NCBI GenBank assembly: GCA_022605955.1
Contig: JAKCOZ010000003.1
Span: 40,078,761-40,142,760, forward strand
Source: Rallus limicola
Lineage: Eukaryota > Chordata > Aves > Gruiformes > Rallidae
DNA length: 64,000 nt
Reading direction: 5' to 3'
Positions 39,601 to 53,570 of the stretch are shown here, one piece after another. Position numbers and translations under genes: made by a program. How positions within the stretch are numbered: position 1 is the stretch's first letter; the number at the start of each line of letters is the position of its first letter. Below the pieces are notes generated by a model. It searched no databases, was not told where the DNA came from, and saw only the letters and a program-made list of their open reading frames with translations.

Positions 39601-42600
39601 ATCCCAACGTCAGCCGGGACAAATCAGGCACAGGGGAGGGGGGGAGGCGCGGGCAGGACAGGGAGAGTCCCTGCGCTCCGGCACCCTCTGCCGGGGGCAG
39701 CCCCCGCACCCGCCTTTGCCTCCGCACAGGGGCAGGGGGACCTGACGACCCCCAGGAGCCATCGGGGGCTTGGGTCCCCTTTGAAGTGCTAGTCCTGCAC
39801 CCAGAAGCCTCGGGATCCTTCAAGCTTCCTCAGAAAAACCCTCAATAAATCAAAAATGCACAGTACATCAGCCAAAAGCACTGCTGCTTCTCTCCTTTGC
39901 CACTTTTCTTCTCCCTGCGCAGTTGACGCTTTTTTGCAGCCACACACCATTAAGTGGTTGGAAACAGTTACTCATGCAGAAGGTCCATGGCCGCCAGCCC
40001 CACAGTACTGTACTCCGACAGGCAAAGACCACCAGGGCTGGTATATTCCTCTAGGCATTTGACCAGTTCTCTCTTGTCCTTGTCAGGGTGTCAAAAGTCA
40101 GTTTTACTTTCCATCTTTAACAAGCAGAAAGTAATTCTGCTCCAGTAAAACCCAAAACCATTTCAAAGTTATTTACTACCAGAAATAAGTGCATTCTGAG
40201 AACAATTTAAATATGCCTTTCAAAATCCTTTTTAGTTTTTGGTGGTTGTTACTATTTTTTCAGTTCAAAGAAGTAAGTACTCTGATAACTGTGAGGAGGT
40301 GTTACCTATGTCATACAAACTGCAAGAACACATTAACACCTGAACGTTTGCCATATCTTAAAATTATAAATTAGAAAATTTAATCAGATGTCTTTTCTAT
40401 ATTTACAATAGTCCCACTGTTTTAGACTTCATTTCTAAAGATTTAATACTGAGTAGTGCTGAATACAATAAATCCCTTTAAGTTCTTCCCCAAATCAAGT
40501 TCTAAACTTGCAGTTGTTTCAGTGAAATTGATTTACCAGTAATTTTACTCCTTACTGCAAACAAAGCCAAATGTTACAACATATTATTTCTTCCTGCTTT
40601 TGTACCCAGTTTCTTTCCTCTCAGGTCTCCAATTCTGTCTTGAAAATTCTTCTGACACCTAGACAAAGGGAGGTCTTGATCCCTCTTTGGCTGGAGTGTA
40701 GGCCTGGCTGAATTCAGTCCCTTGCCATCACAACAACACATTTTATAATCCCTTTCATAAACATATGAAACCTAATGTAAAAGCAGCAACCATTTTTTTT
40801 CTGTTAACTCCACTCCTCAGATTAAAGGCTGCCCCAGACCTTGCCTCTTTGATGGTGAGAAACCTACTCCTAATTTCCAGCCTATATGTATTCATGACTA
40901 TACTCTTATCTCTTGTGCCACAATTGCACTTTCACATAAACACTTTCTCACTTCCCCTCTCTATGGTATAAAATGACCAGAATCATACCTCAACCTTTAT
41001 TTCATTAAACTAAAGCCTCCTAAATGGTAAATTTCCTCTGAAATGAGCAGTCCTGCATTCCCTAATCCTTTTGTTTTTGTCTGTTGCACTGTCTATCCAC
41101 TCATCCTGGCACATTTTAGCAGTCAGATTTAATCTTTCTGAAGGTGGGTGTCTTGAGCTTGCATAGTATTGGAGATGCATTCTCTACCAGAGCACTTCTA
41201 ATTTCCTTTCTGTGCTAAAAAGATTCACACATCCGGATGATTACAGCACCTTTCTAGTTACAAATAAACTATGAGGTGTTAGAAAATCTACATTTCCTTT
41301 TTCTTTATTGTTTCCATTGTATAGCTAACAGCAGAGAACTACATCAAAATTCTACTTGCCTGGCCTCACAAATCCCTCCCACCATTTTGTATCTTAAGTA
41401 ATTCAAGACCAGCTCTCTCTGTAAGATATCCTCCTCCATTTTTTTATTAAAACTACCTTTTTTTTTCACATTAGGAAAAAATTCTGTCTGCATATGATAA
41501 TGTGGCCTTAGATTTTTGTGAATATATTAAATCTACATTAAATATCAGAGTTCAACAATGAAAAGCATCCCTCCACCCAATAGTATACAATTCAAAATTT
41601 CTCATTTTCCTCTCCTCTGTCAGCTAATCATCCTCCAACAGTCTACTTAAGCTGCATCTTAAACCGTAACTTTCATTATGGAAGAGTATCAGGTATTCAA
41701 CCAAAGTCCAGATGAATGAGATTGAGTAAGTCCTTTGCTTTGAAAAATCACTGAAAGGAAGTTATTAAGGTCACCTGACATGATATCTCTTTGGTAAACA
41801 TTTTATTCTATTAACTTCTAAGATGTTGTTTTTTATTCCAAACTCTGTTCCAGAGCTTTGCAAACTCCTGAGGCCAAACTAATAGATCTATAGGTATCTG
41901 GATGACTTTTTCTCACTCTTCATAAATATCGTCTCCAGAGCTGAACAAAAGCTTGATCTCTGGGGAATGGGCAAGATCACATAGCCACGTAATGTGATAA
42001 AGGTATGCAGCACATAAGCTGAGGGTAACAAAAAAGACTGCATACTCTTCTGATTCTCTCCAAAATAAAGCTGTTAACTCTAAACAGCCCGTGTGTTTAC
42101 TTCCTCCCAGTTACATGATACTGTACCTCCTCCAGTAGATTATATGGGAGGGGTGAGAATTAAAAAAAAATAAAGTAAGTAACTGGGCCTGCAGTGGAAG
42201 GCATTCCTTCTTCTTTCCCTCATTCTTATTGTGGCAATATCTGCTCTTTGGTTGTGATGGTAAGCACACTTTTTATCGGTGATGGGATTAGTTTTCTAAG
42301 GCAGGGCAACAGCTAAACTCGGTGCCAAGAAGCATGCCCAGGAAAGTAAAGCAGAGACAGTGCTGTGACTTTTACAACAAAGTTTAAATGACTAAAACCT
42401 GTAGCAGTTACCTACCTAAAACATTACAGTCTTTATGTTCCTCTGGAGCTTACAGTTGTTCAGCTGAGTTTCCTGCCTTCTGAATGTAACAGGGAATAAA
42501 ACTGCTTGCATAAATTAGTCTACATTTTGCATAATCCTCCTGAGAAATAATAATTTGCTTAATTTCTCTCAAAAAAACCCTCACAAAATAACTAGGATGT

Positions 42601-45600
42601 GGATTTGAATAATTTTTGCATTGGGGAATAAGTTAGCATTTGGTAGAAACTTCATCTGTGAACTAGTTTTCCAACTTGGCAAGGGAAACTGGTTGCATTA
42701 TGAAGACTAGATGACTAGGCCAAGTTAGCTGTTGAGAATTTCAGTCTCCTTCATAGCTACAAATGATTTTGTCACTGACCACAAAAGTTGCCGTTTCTCA
42801 TTTCATATTTTCAGGGAGAACCACTTGGCAGGACTGAGGCGAAGTCACCGCAGTGAAGAAATCACAGTACAGATTCTTGCTCAGTGTTGTTGAAAAATAT
42901 GGGCAGCAGGCAAAGAAGCGTGGACAATTGCACATTTCTTCTGAGCTGTTTCAGCCTTCTAGTGAAAGCCATTAGAGTGCTCACGTGTGCTCTGCAGCAT
43001 ATGGTCCCAAACTGTTTTGTCACTATTTGACAATGAAAAAGCTGTGTGTGTATTTGTTTGCATGACCATATGGTACGTGCCTGGTAGGAGTAGTTAAGAG
43101 CAACAGGCAAAGCTGGAATTCAGCCTGAACTTGCTTTGAAATCCCTGACAGAATTTGGATGGGTTCCCTTTATGTCTGCTTTCATAATAAATATGACAAA
43201 AGTAACTTTAAAGAATGTGTAAGATAGATGTGGTTCAAACTTTACAGTTTTAGTGTTCCTGCAATCATTCTACAAGCTTACGTAAGTTTTAATTGGTGCA
43301 CTATCTTAATTGAAAAAAATTAATTCCACACATGATCTTTATATTCTTATGATTAAAGCAGAAAACTTCATTGTAAATGCTTCCTACATGTGTCACATTT
43401 GTAGGATCAACTCTTGGACTTTCTACTGCAGTGGTAAAGTACGTTCTTCAGAGTTCTGCTATAGGCCAAAACAGAAAAAAAGGATTTAGGCATCTAAAAC
43501 AGAATCCAGGCAGGCTTCAGACTCCCAAGCCCAAAACTGCAACCCAGAAATGTACCTGTTTTTTGACCACCTCATTTGCTGTCTCCTGTTTGGTGTAAAC
43601 ATTCTGTATGCAATCGGACATGTATACATTGCCAAAACTGCCCCAGCAGTTGCACCAGCAACCAAATGCCCAGTTCCACTGGGGTCCAGAAACTTTCCAA
43701 GCGCAATGCTTGAGGGTCTTGACAATCCATACCTGAGTCTGACCACCCAAACAGTTTTAGTCCCTGTCATCCAAAAAGCATAGTTTGGAAGGAAACACTC
43801 GTTAGAGTCTTAGGATGGAAGTGAGAAGGCACAAGGGAAAGCCCAGCTGTGTGTCTGGCACTGAGAAGTCTAAGAGACTTGTCACCCTGATAAATGTTAC
43901 AGTTAGCAAATCACTGAATGAAAATAAAAATAGTTTGGTAGCAGCAGCTCAAATAAAGAACTATGTGTTCACAGCTTACATGATTTTTATTTATTTATTT
44001 TTAATGAAACCTGTAAATATCACAATAAAACCCAAAACCAGTCATCAGAAAACATTTTCTTTACTGATAGCAAAATAGTATCACATTTTGATCCACACTT
44101 TTAGACCATTATTTATTATGCTTTAAACAATATACATGATACTGAGGTACATATATGTCTACTAAAATAGCCACAATAAACATTTTGAAGGAAATATTTT
44201 ACCTCCAGAATGTAAAGCTCATTTCTAAATGTGCTCTGGAGTCATCTCACTTCTTGCTTTTATTTCCAGCTCTACACATATAAATATATCAAGCAGTGCT
44301 GTCACAGAAGCTGCCCCACCACAGTGCGAACAGATCTGATGAGCATCCATATCATTAATGTTCCTTTTAAAAGAAGATCACCAAGGATATTTCTCATGCC
44401 TAGAACCACGGGAAACAATAAGCACAGGTTTTCATTTCTTTCTGAAATTAAGATGCAGACAGCACTCACAAAAATAGGGGTGATTCCCCTAATTTGTAAA
44501 ATCATACCCACCTGCTAGTCTGAAGACACTGTGTGTTTCAGACCAATACCTTCTCAATCCTCTCAATCATGAAAACGGCAAGGTGGAGAAAGGTGCACCT
44601 CTGTTCTCTACCCATTATGGCTATGGGTAAAACAATTTGAGAATGACTTACTGAAGATCAGAATCTTAATAGAGAATGGGATTTAGGTTTCCATTTGACA
44701 AATTAAACCAGAATACAAATGTCTGAATTAATTCAACTTAGAGCTCAACAAATCCTTGAGTTTGTTATGTTTACACCAAAGAGTGATCTCAGCATTTAGT
44801 CTCTCACACTCCAAAAAATAAAACAGAGGCTCTTTTGTCATGCAATCTTCATTAGCATTTCTTGCTAACTATACTGAAATACTTATGTGTATTTAAGTTG
44901 TTTATGTCAGCCCTCATCATGGCACTAGAATGCTACCGTTTTGTAAATAACGTGAGCAATTAAAATTATAAGGATTTAATTCATGTAAACTCTAAAACAA
45001 GTTCTTGCTGTCAAGTTAGAGCACCAACATTCAGCCATTTGATGGATTTCAAAGTTTTTAAAGGGTGCCCTTAACATCCTGAATTGCTTGCTGAATTTAA
45101 ATCCATTACCCCAGCTCTCAGTACTAGGACACTACATTAAATACTGCAGTTTTTGGCAACACCAAAAGTACAACATTCTCTCAGTGAGGCAGACACAACG
45201 TCAGTGGCTCTAGGCACCAGAGCACAGTAGACTAGCAGAATTAAATGCAGTTCAGTTTGAAAATGCAGCAGATCTTTGTAACTCACCACAAAACTATATA
45301 TTGTTTTGAAAGGTCATAATCTGGACAGAAAGGTGTTAGACAAGCACTGAACTGAACCAAGAGTTCAACAGGAGTATTAAGTAAGGAGAATGCTCTTTTG
45401 AGAGTCTCAACATGGATATGTTCAAAGGACCTTAGTGGGGGAAGCTGGGATAAGGGTAAGAAGAGAAGATGAGTATTTTTTTGGTGTGCTTCGTGGTTGT
45501 TGGTTTTTTTCACTTGGGCTGGGGTATTTGTGGGTTTTATATTGCTGGGGAGGGGGTTCTTTGATTGATTTTTTTTTTTTAAGCTAGCTGTAGCTAGAGA

Positions 45601-46370
45601 ACTGGAAGTCTTCAACATTGGCCCATGCAGGAGCCATAAACAGGAATCAGAAGTTGTAGGCTCTGTTCCTAAGAGCACTGAAGAATAGTCCAGAATCTTG
45701 TCAAAAGTGCATCAAAGAATGCTGTGGATTTGGGGGTGAGTGGAATAAATAGATATACTTGAGGAAAAACTAGAAACAGTCAGCCCAAACTATTTTTTGT
45801 TATACCACAGGCATGAAGTTGCAACTCCTGCCTTTGTAGTCACAAAGCAGGTCACAAATGGACAACAAACTCAGCCTAGCAGAGGCAGGCTGAACACATT
45901 GCAATACAGCACTAGGAATCAGTCATGTGGTAAACAAAATTCCTCTCCTTCCCTCAAACTCAGTGGTACATATGGCACACACACATAAGTGAGCAAGAGC
46001 AACCATGGGAAGAACTTCAGACAGCATACAAACAGTAATGAAAACACAAATGCAACTAAAATCCATTCGCTGCTGCTGTGCTCTGTGGCACGGAGTGCTG
46101 CTGGCTCTCAGTGTTATGTCCTCCAGTGTTTTCCCTTTTGTCTATAACACTGAGGAAGAGTCTGCCACTTTTATCCTTTCTCTCACCCAGAGTCTGAACT
46201 TTAATACTCATGAAAAGAAAATTCAGCATATTGATGAATACTGAAATATTTAGGGTCTCATAAGCTAATAATATATTCTTCAGAATTCACAGACCATTGT
46301 ACTTAGCAAATGGGAAGCTGAGAGAGTGGTATGGACTCAAATAGATGTACAAGCATGAATAAAACTGTTT

Positions 46371-46394
46371 CACACACACACACACACACACACA
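46371..46394. repeat. (CA)12 microsatellite
   Basis: Twelve perfect CA dinucleotides. Likely length-polymorphic. Confidence 0.95.
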
Positions 46395-49300
46395 TGAAAC
46401 TAGTCAACAGTATAGACAACAGAGACTTCACACTGAAGTAAAGAAGATACGATGACACCGGATTCTACTTTTGAAACAATTTGAAGAGTGCATAAAATTG
46501 TTTATCCCCAGAGATATCTGCAAAGCCAGTCAGCTGGAAAGAAAACAACTGGGTCCCCAGCTCCCACATGGATTGTTGGGGTTCTCTTCTATGAAAAGCA
46601 GCTTATTGCCAACAAGTAAAATTATTTAAAAGTAGACATTCACAAGGTTGTACTGTGTCTGAATTTGCTATCAAATGGGCTTTGATCTTGCAGTCCTAAT
46701 TCCTGCTATAAAGTAAGCTCTCCTTTTTTGTGTCACCTTCTCTTTTTTTTGTACATCAGTCCTATAAATATGTACTTTACAAAAAATAGAAAAGTGAAAT
46801 ACTTTCGTTCATGTAAAGATTTCTTCTACCTCTTCTCATTCCCTTAATGGAATTGAAATAATTTGAACAGTTATTTTACACTACTGTGAAGAGAAAACAA
46901 AGCCATTTTATTCCTCTTCTAGAACATTTTAATTTTTATTAAACTGGATTTTAAAATATCTAATTTCCCATATCTTCTGTGTAGTTATGTAGTTTAAACT
47001 GTACAAATAAAAAAAAAACCCAACAAACAAAACCCACCTTGTCTAAGTATGTTTTTACCTTCTGGATCTTATTATCATCCCTTTTACATTCTATGTCTTT
47101 CATTCACAAAAGGCATGCAACAAAATTGGAGACTAGCAGTAATTACAAAAATTATTCACATTTTGTATTAGGTTTAAATTGCAAGATCAGTCTAATCTGC
47201 CAAGGGAGATATGGAAGTGCCTCAACCTAGGGATAGATTAGATAACTCTTCTGAATGAAAAGGTCTTATCTCCATTCACAACAGGGAAGGGGGGGGGAGG
47301 GGAAAGGGACTAAAGGAAAGTAAATTGTTTCACCTTTTATTTGGGAATCAATATTTTTGTACATGGTCAGCTACTTTGGTAGTACTGTGTACTGTTTCAC
47401 TTCAAGAATCATGAGAATACACTTCCTGGTTCAAGTCTCATTTATGCACTCAAATTTTTGCCTAATCTGAGGCTCTGCTTACAGGGATCAGTACCCCTCC
47501 TCTGGCAGCAGGCAGCATTTCCCACTTGGAGCAAACAGGAGAGGATGGATTATCACATCAGTCACTACTGTTGTCCCCTAACCACTGTAATTTGACCAAG
47601 ATCAAATAGGAGAGAAAACATACAGTGGTTCCCATTTTGTTCAGGAATTGCTGAGCTGCAGGTTTTGATGGAGGTTTATCTTACTTGCACAACATCAGCT
47701 GCTGTACTACACAAATGCCTACCTGGCTTATGTGAAAGCCTCTTAAATGAACACTTCTTGATATCTTTCTTTCCCATAGCAGCAGCAGTCAACTTCTCAC
47801 AACAAATCTGTAATTAAATAACAGTTAAATTAAACTCAGATGTTCTGAGCCATTGCACAGGCTTGATGATATCTCTGAGCCACCAGTGTCATTTTTGTGG
47901 AGAAGGGTTTATCTAAAAGGCCCCAGTGTGTGTCAGTTGCTGCCTTGTGCAACAGCTAATGTTATGCAATGCCAGTCCAGCAAAACTCAGACCCTGAGCA
48001 CAACTCACACACTCTGAACCTCTGTCAGGTTCTCAGCAACTACCAAGCAGCATGGGAATCAGCCCAGGTAAGAAAGCAGGAAGTGAGGATAAAGGACAGC
48101 TCATTCCAAACTCTGAGCTGACACCCTCTGGGAACACCAAAGATTAATGAGGGAAGTCTGAATTTCACTTTTTCTCTTGCCTGTAAGTTGTGGATAATAG
48201 GGAAGGCAGAGGCAAGGGAAAGCAGAGGCAATGGAAAGCAGTATTTTTTCTGTCTGACTAGTTCTGAAGTAGTTAATATTTAAGAGCAGTAAAATAAGAC
48301 AAGAAGGCATAGATTTGCAGAATTTGGCTATTTAGTCTGTAACATAAGACATATAAAGCTGGTCTTCTTAAACTTTCCATTTCTACACTTGCATAGCTTT
48401 TAATTCAACAAGAAGGGGAAAATACAGCATAGATGCTTCTGAAAGTGTGTGAAAGGAATCAGGAGACTTGTGTTACATTGTGACTTGAAGTGTACAGGGT
48501 TGCTCTCACTGAAATGAATCTAAATGGCACAGACTGCCTCTGAGCCACACAGGGCACTAGAAATAAAGCCAACAAAATAAATTTATCTGGCTGGAAGGAA
48601 CTATGAGAAATAATTTTTTCCACTGTAAAAAATGGAGGGAAAACCAGAACATTTTTTTGCAGAATTGTTGCCAGTGGAGCTGAATGTGAAAACTGTAGCT
48701 TGACATGGGTGTTCACTGAAGAAGTTTCTTTGTGAACAAGTTTGAGTTCCTAGAACATGGAGGCTGTGTAGTGGGTGTATGTGTATTATATTAATGAAGT
48801 ACCTCAGACATTATACTGATGTGCATGTATTATTGAAATAAGGGACTTTACAAGATCTTCTAATGCAACCAACCACCAGTACCCCAAACCCACATTTTTC
48901 CTTTCTGTTTAAATTCTTTAGAAACAATGCTTTTAAGGTAACATGAAGAGGCCAAAATTAACAATGCAATAAGGAGAACATGACATCTACTTATATTCAT
49001 CCTACTTCCAGTTGCTGTTTACCTTGGCAGTTACATAAAATTATCTCTTCATGTATTCTCAGGCAACAAAATTCCAGCAAATATTTAGCCAAAACACACA
49101 TATATATATTCCTCATATACAACATCACCGAGCTAATGCTGATGCTACTCTTGGAGCTTTAACTTTACTTTTTCTGTTTACATTTAGCTTACACCTTCAA
49201 CACCTTAAATAAAGAAGTAACTGTTGCTAAGAATTTCAGGACAAAGCCTAAGAAAACAAATCTTGTCTTTAGCATTGATAAATAACACCAAAGCACTGTG

Positions 49301-52300
49301 ATGTTTAAGACCTTAAAGTTAGCCTTCCTATTACCTACAATAAACTCCATGGGGTTCATTTTGTTTTTTAAGTGCCATATAAGGTCAAGATGACTTCTAG
49401 GACTACTTGAAGTCATATCTTTTTCAACTTTTGTTACTGGGAATCACATACATGCATCTGTGGCAGGATGAACTCTAAAAGAATACATTCTTAAATCAAA
49501 AAGCAGATTTAAAGACAGATTTCTAACAGTGCATTTTACATGAGTATGCAAGGATTTTGATTTGATCCACACTCAGCAGGGGTGCCTGTTATTCAAACCA
49601 TGTGGTATCCCCCTGGTATGCAGGGTATAGTACTGCTGCTGTCAGCATTTGCTTTAGCATCTGATGCAATGTATTACAAAGAAGATTTGAACAATCATAA
49701 CTAAAATTTGTTGGGAAGACTTGAAACAAAGGATTGAATGAAGTTGAAAACTTACGGAAACAATAAAACCTGAAATGTTTTAAAAAGAAACTTAATATCC
49801 ACATGGGAACTATTCTACAACCTTTTTGGCAAATTTTAATCAGACATGCCTAACAAAAATATTACTAACTTCTATATAAACAAAAACATGCATACCTTCC
49901 AACAAAGGGATTAAACATTACAGTTCACATTTTTTTTAGGACTACCATATAGAGGAATACTTGGTACAATTTGATGGCACTGAACTTGAAGAAAAATGCA
50001 TAGCCAATTAGCAAAATAATTTTAATTTTCTGTATATTAGGTCATCTTTCACTATTTTCCACTGTGAGGACTATATTTAAATTAACATTTATACAATGTA
50101 ATTCTACTAGGTTTTTTTCCATCTAGGTTTTTTGGTCTTATTAAACCTTAGGAGAGACTTTTCTGTCCAAAACACATTCACTGATAACCACAGCCTTCAC
50201 AACCTTATTTAAGTTTGCTATCAATGTTTCTATAATTTGGCACTTATACAGCTTTTTCAGAAGTTATGAAGTTATTCAGATGTAAGAGTTGTTTCCCAAA
50301 GAGATCTGAAGCTTTACTGCAAAATACACAGCACAGAGGCTGAAGACTTGAGAAGTAACATTTGCCTCATAATATTCTTCAGGAGTGAAGAAAATAAAAC
50401 CATGGGGAGATTAGCCAAAATTTTCTAGAAATCATGACATTATGACAAATAAAACCTGCCTCTTGAATCAGGATACAAAAACTGATGCCACTTTGAATTT
50501 GAGACTGCGCTTCAGAAGACTGACCTTCAGCTACATGGAAAAAAACTTCATTTTCTACTCCAGCAGTGAAGTCTTGTTTGCTAAACTTCACTTGCATTAC
50601 TGCTAGCACCTTGCAAGCTAAAGAGTGATGTGGAAGTACTATAAGGGTACACACCAACATGCAACATACGATGTTTCCAAACAAGGGAAGAACTACATGA
50701 AGGATATTTCAGATACTGAAATGTACTTTACATTACTTATAGTGGTATTAAGTAAAGGAAATTACACCAGCACTAGAGGATTTGACTATTACAGTTGTGT
50801 GGTGTTGAGTCCTTCTGTACATTTAAGGTCACTGAGATCTTAAAAACCAGAAAGGATATTCTTAACTGAGGTAAAGCTATCTTTCTCAAAGGTGTTCTCT
50901 AGTCTGCTGTAGACAGCAACCTCCTGTAGCATCAGCAAGACTAGAATTTACCACCAACTATTGATAAATAGTTAAATCTTCTTCAGAACAGATTACAAGG
51001 CCTTTTGAGATTTCTTCCAAGATTTGTTTTTTAAACAGCAAGACGGGTATTATTGTTAATAAAGTATTTAAAAAATTGTGACCACAGTTCGATGTTAAAT
51101 TCCTCCACATGACAGGCAAGTGTTTTTCACTGACATGAACAAACACTGAAGTATCAGAATTTGTTTATGAAGACGAACATAGTTGAGACTGAACTGAGGA
51201 CTTAGAAAATGCATATATATGTTTTTGCTGTTATAATTTAGAGTCAGCATTATTTTTCAGAGTACAGATTTTATCACAAATCACGAAATTTACTTTTTCT
51301 AAGGGACATGTAGAAAACATTATTCTAAAGAATAAAGGTTCTGATGACAGCATGCTCAATAATTCTTCTGGCAGAAGAAAAATGTATCTGAAATACGGTT
51401 TTAACAATCTCTTGCTGATTGGCATGCACTTGCTTATTTTTTGGTTTTGGCTTCAGCAGTGCCCCTTGTACCTATCAAGTCTGTGGTTTAACCCTATGGA
51501 GATGGGCAAAAAAAAGGAATACATTGCAATTAAAAAAAATGTTTTCCTCAGGTTAACCAATGATAAAGATTCTACAGAAACTTTTCAATTTCCATTTTCA
51601 ACCTTTCCCTTCCATTTTTATGGATTATTTATTATTCTTAAGAAAGAAGATGGTTTATTAAAATGTCACAGTGGAGCAACAAGGAAACAACAGTATATTA
51701 AGAGTAAACTCAACTGTGCTTTATTCAATGGCTCATTCTCAGCTTAGTAAGCCAGATTCCAATGCACAAAAGGACCAGCAAGATGTGGGGATTTTGGACT
51801 TTCTCTTAAAAAAACAATGTTGTAGGGACTTTATGGATCATGAAGCACAGAATCAGCCATCAGACAGAGACAGTACCAGAATGCATAGGTCATGCATGTT
51901 CCTGGCAGTAGCTTTCTAGTCTTTTTGACTATTGATCAACACACCACCATACAATAGGAAACGTGTCTAAACTGTTCTTGCTCTAAAGCTGTATGTGCAA
52001 AAGTAGTCACTGAATTTAATTATATGGCCTCCATAAGCATCCATTGCTGTCTAAAACTACAATCCAAACACTACAAAGAGAATTTTTATTATATAAGCAG
52101 AATATTCTTAAAAGATGCAACACATCTCCCTTATCCTTGCTGTACCAGTAACACACTTTCTCTCCTTGCTTTGACAGACCCATGTCATCAGTTTTATCCC
52201 TAATACAGGCCACTTTGTGTTTCAATACACCATTCCTTACATTTCAGCTCTAAGTATTCCATCGTCATTTCTGATGATCATAATGAATTGCCTAGAGGTA

Positions 52301-52671
52301 ACTGTTGTACCCATAGGAGGACAAAATTTGATACCCAATTTCAAAGTCTATTAAAGTATTTCAGAATACCACTTTGATGACCCTGAGCAGAGAGTTCAGT
52401 CAGGAGAGACCTATATCTGGAGGAAGTCTGAGGGTACATGCAGTGGACTGATTGAATCTCCAGCTTAACAATACTCCACACACAAGTAAGGTACGGTATG
52501 TTCTCAAACACTACCACCAAACACAAACCCCTAGATAAGTGTAAACACTTAGTACGAGGCATGAATTGTCTACTAATGTGATTTACGTATACCTCAATGC
52601 TGCCATAATCTCATTTTTACCATTGTAGATATTCTTTCAACTTCAGGGCTCTCAGAAGCTGAGGTGGTGGT

Positions 52672-52733
52672 GATAGAAGTTGTTCTTAAGAGGTTTTTAT
52701 TTGATAGAAGTTGTTCTTAAGAGGTTTTTATTT
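52672..52733. repeat. 31-bp perfect tandem duplication
   Basis: The unit beginning GATAGAAGTTGTTCTTAAGA and ending TTTTTATTT occurs at 52672-52702 and again at 52703-52733 without a mismatch. The absence of any difference suggests a recent event or a polymorphism. No gene overlaps it. Confidence 0.93.
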
Positions 52734-53003
52734 AAGTCACAAGCACTGGGAAAAAGCTACAATTGAAGCCATAGCTTGGGTATAAATAATGACTCAGACA
52801 ACTGGTTTTTATTTTCATTTTTGTTTTCCCTGACTGAGAATGTAAATTGAACTTTAGTGCTATTGTGCTTTGTTCTCCCTCTCTGTGAAAATGTGTTCTG
52901 CATTAAATTGCATGGATAAACTAGAACAGCTCCAAATATCACCATTCAGCTTTTGTATAACACAAGAGCCAAGAAAAGATAGAAAATGTGGTTTTATGAC
53001 CAA

Positions 53004-53069
53004 CAGATGGTGTAATTGGTATCATAGATGTTTTTATGTCAGGGGGTCGTAGGTTCACCCTCCATCTGG
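53004..53069 (+). pseudogene. tRNA-like relic (tRNA pseudogene or SINE head)
   Basis: CAGATGG (53004-53010) pairs exactly with CCATCTG (53062-53068), making a 7-bp acceptor-like stem followed by a G in the discriminator position. Just inside, TGGTGTAATTGG resembles a pol III A box and D-arm, and GGTTCACCC resembles a degraded B box (GGTTCGANNCC). The spacing is about 66 nt, shorter than a normal tRNA, and the anticodon and T stems do not fold well. It is therefore not a working tRNA. Chance resemblance is possible. Confidence 0.3.
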
Positions 53070-53570
53070 AGCCTTCTCAGATCTGCTGTGTAGCTAAATG
53101 ATTAAAGAAGCTATATTGGGTCAAAACCACAACAACCTGCCTGAGGGTAAAAGTATTGCTTTCCTGATCTAGCTGCTATACTAGAGTTGCCTCCCATATT
53201 ACGGTTCTCAAGCCAACTAATGCAGCAATTAATACCAAAGGAGTCAACAAAATATTCAACACCAATTTGCTCACAGCCTTCAAGATTTTAAGTAACTTTT
53301 GACAAATGTCATAAAAGTAAGTCTAGTTTCAGTGAAAAAGCTGTTCTAACTCGGGCTGATACATAATAGCAACAGGTCAAAATCCAAGGAAAAGGAAACT
53401 GGTATTCTGTGTAGACTTTTAAAGATCCAGCATTGATCACTTGGACAAGATGGTTCACATCTCCCAATCAAAATTAGTCCCATTAGTATTCTGAGGGTAA
53501 AAAGCACAGTTGTTGTTCAACACGAATGGTTTTACCTACAGTTTCTGGGTTGGGATCAGAATATTAACGA

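Larger units (their letters stand above)
36900..39800. promoter_or_regulatory. CpG island around a minus-strand first exon
   Basis: G+C and CpG rise sharply compared with both sides, with CpG density highest from about 38.8 to 39.8 kb. Vertebrate CpG islands of this size normally mark a TATA-less promoter with first exon and start of intron 1. The only well-supported exon inside is at 39268-39361 on the minus strand, so transcription presumably starts between about 39.4 and 39.8 kb and runs left. The region from 36.9 to 39.2 kb would be island extending into intron 1. A divergent promoter for a plus-strand transcript is possible but I see no plus-strand exon. Confidence 0.82.
39801..53570. 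other. AT-rich non-coding DNA, no gene recognised
   Basis: About 13.8 kb without a supported exon. It holds a (CA)12 microsatellite at 46371-46394, a G-run near 47284-47309, a 31-bp tandem duplication at 52672-52733 and a tRNA-like relic at 53004-53069. A minus-strand frame at 43486-43770 has splice-like edges but no convincing family match. If the signal-peptide exon is correctly oriented, this is upstream intergenic DNA. Confidence 0.5.

Noticed and set aside
39083..39745. 220-codon plus-strand frame antisense to the signal-peptide exon
   Set aside because: It is the shadow of G+C-rich first-exon sequence on the other strand, with no domain. The minus-strand signal peptide and donor are far more convincing.
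43486..43770. Minus-strand frame with 'GHLVAGATAGAVLAMYTCPIAY', vaguely like a mitochondrial carrier, with AG and GT at its edges
   Set aside because: The carrier signature PX[DE]XX[RK] is not present in order, two frames are equally open, and no neighbouring exon supports it. It is likely chance.
46371..46394. Z-DNA-forming CA repeat as a regulatory element
   Set aside because: It is an ordinary (CA)12 microsatellite with no gene or promoter nearby.
51352..51747. 131-codon plus-strand frame
   Set aside because: AT-rich, composition-driven sequence with no domain. Its length is not unusual for such a window.
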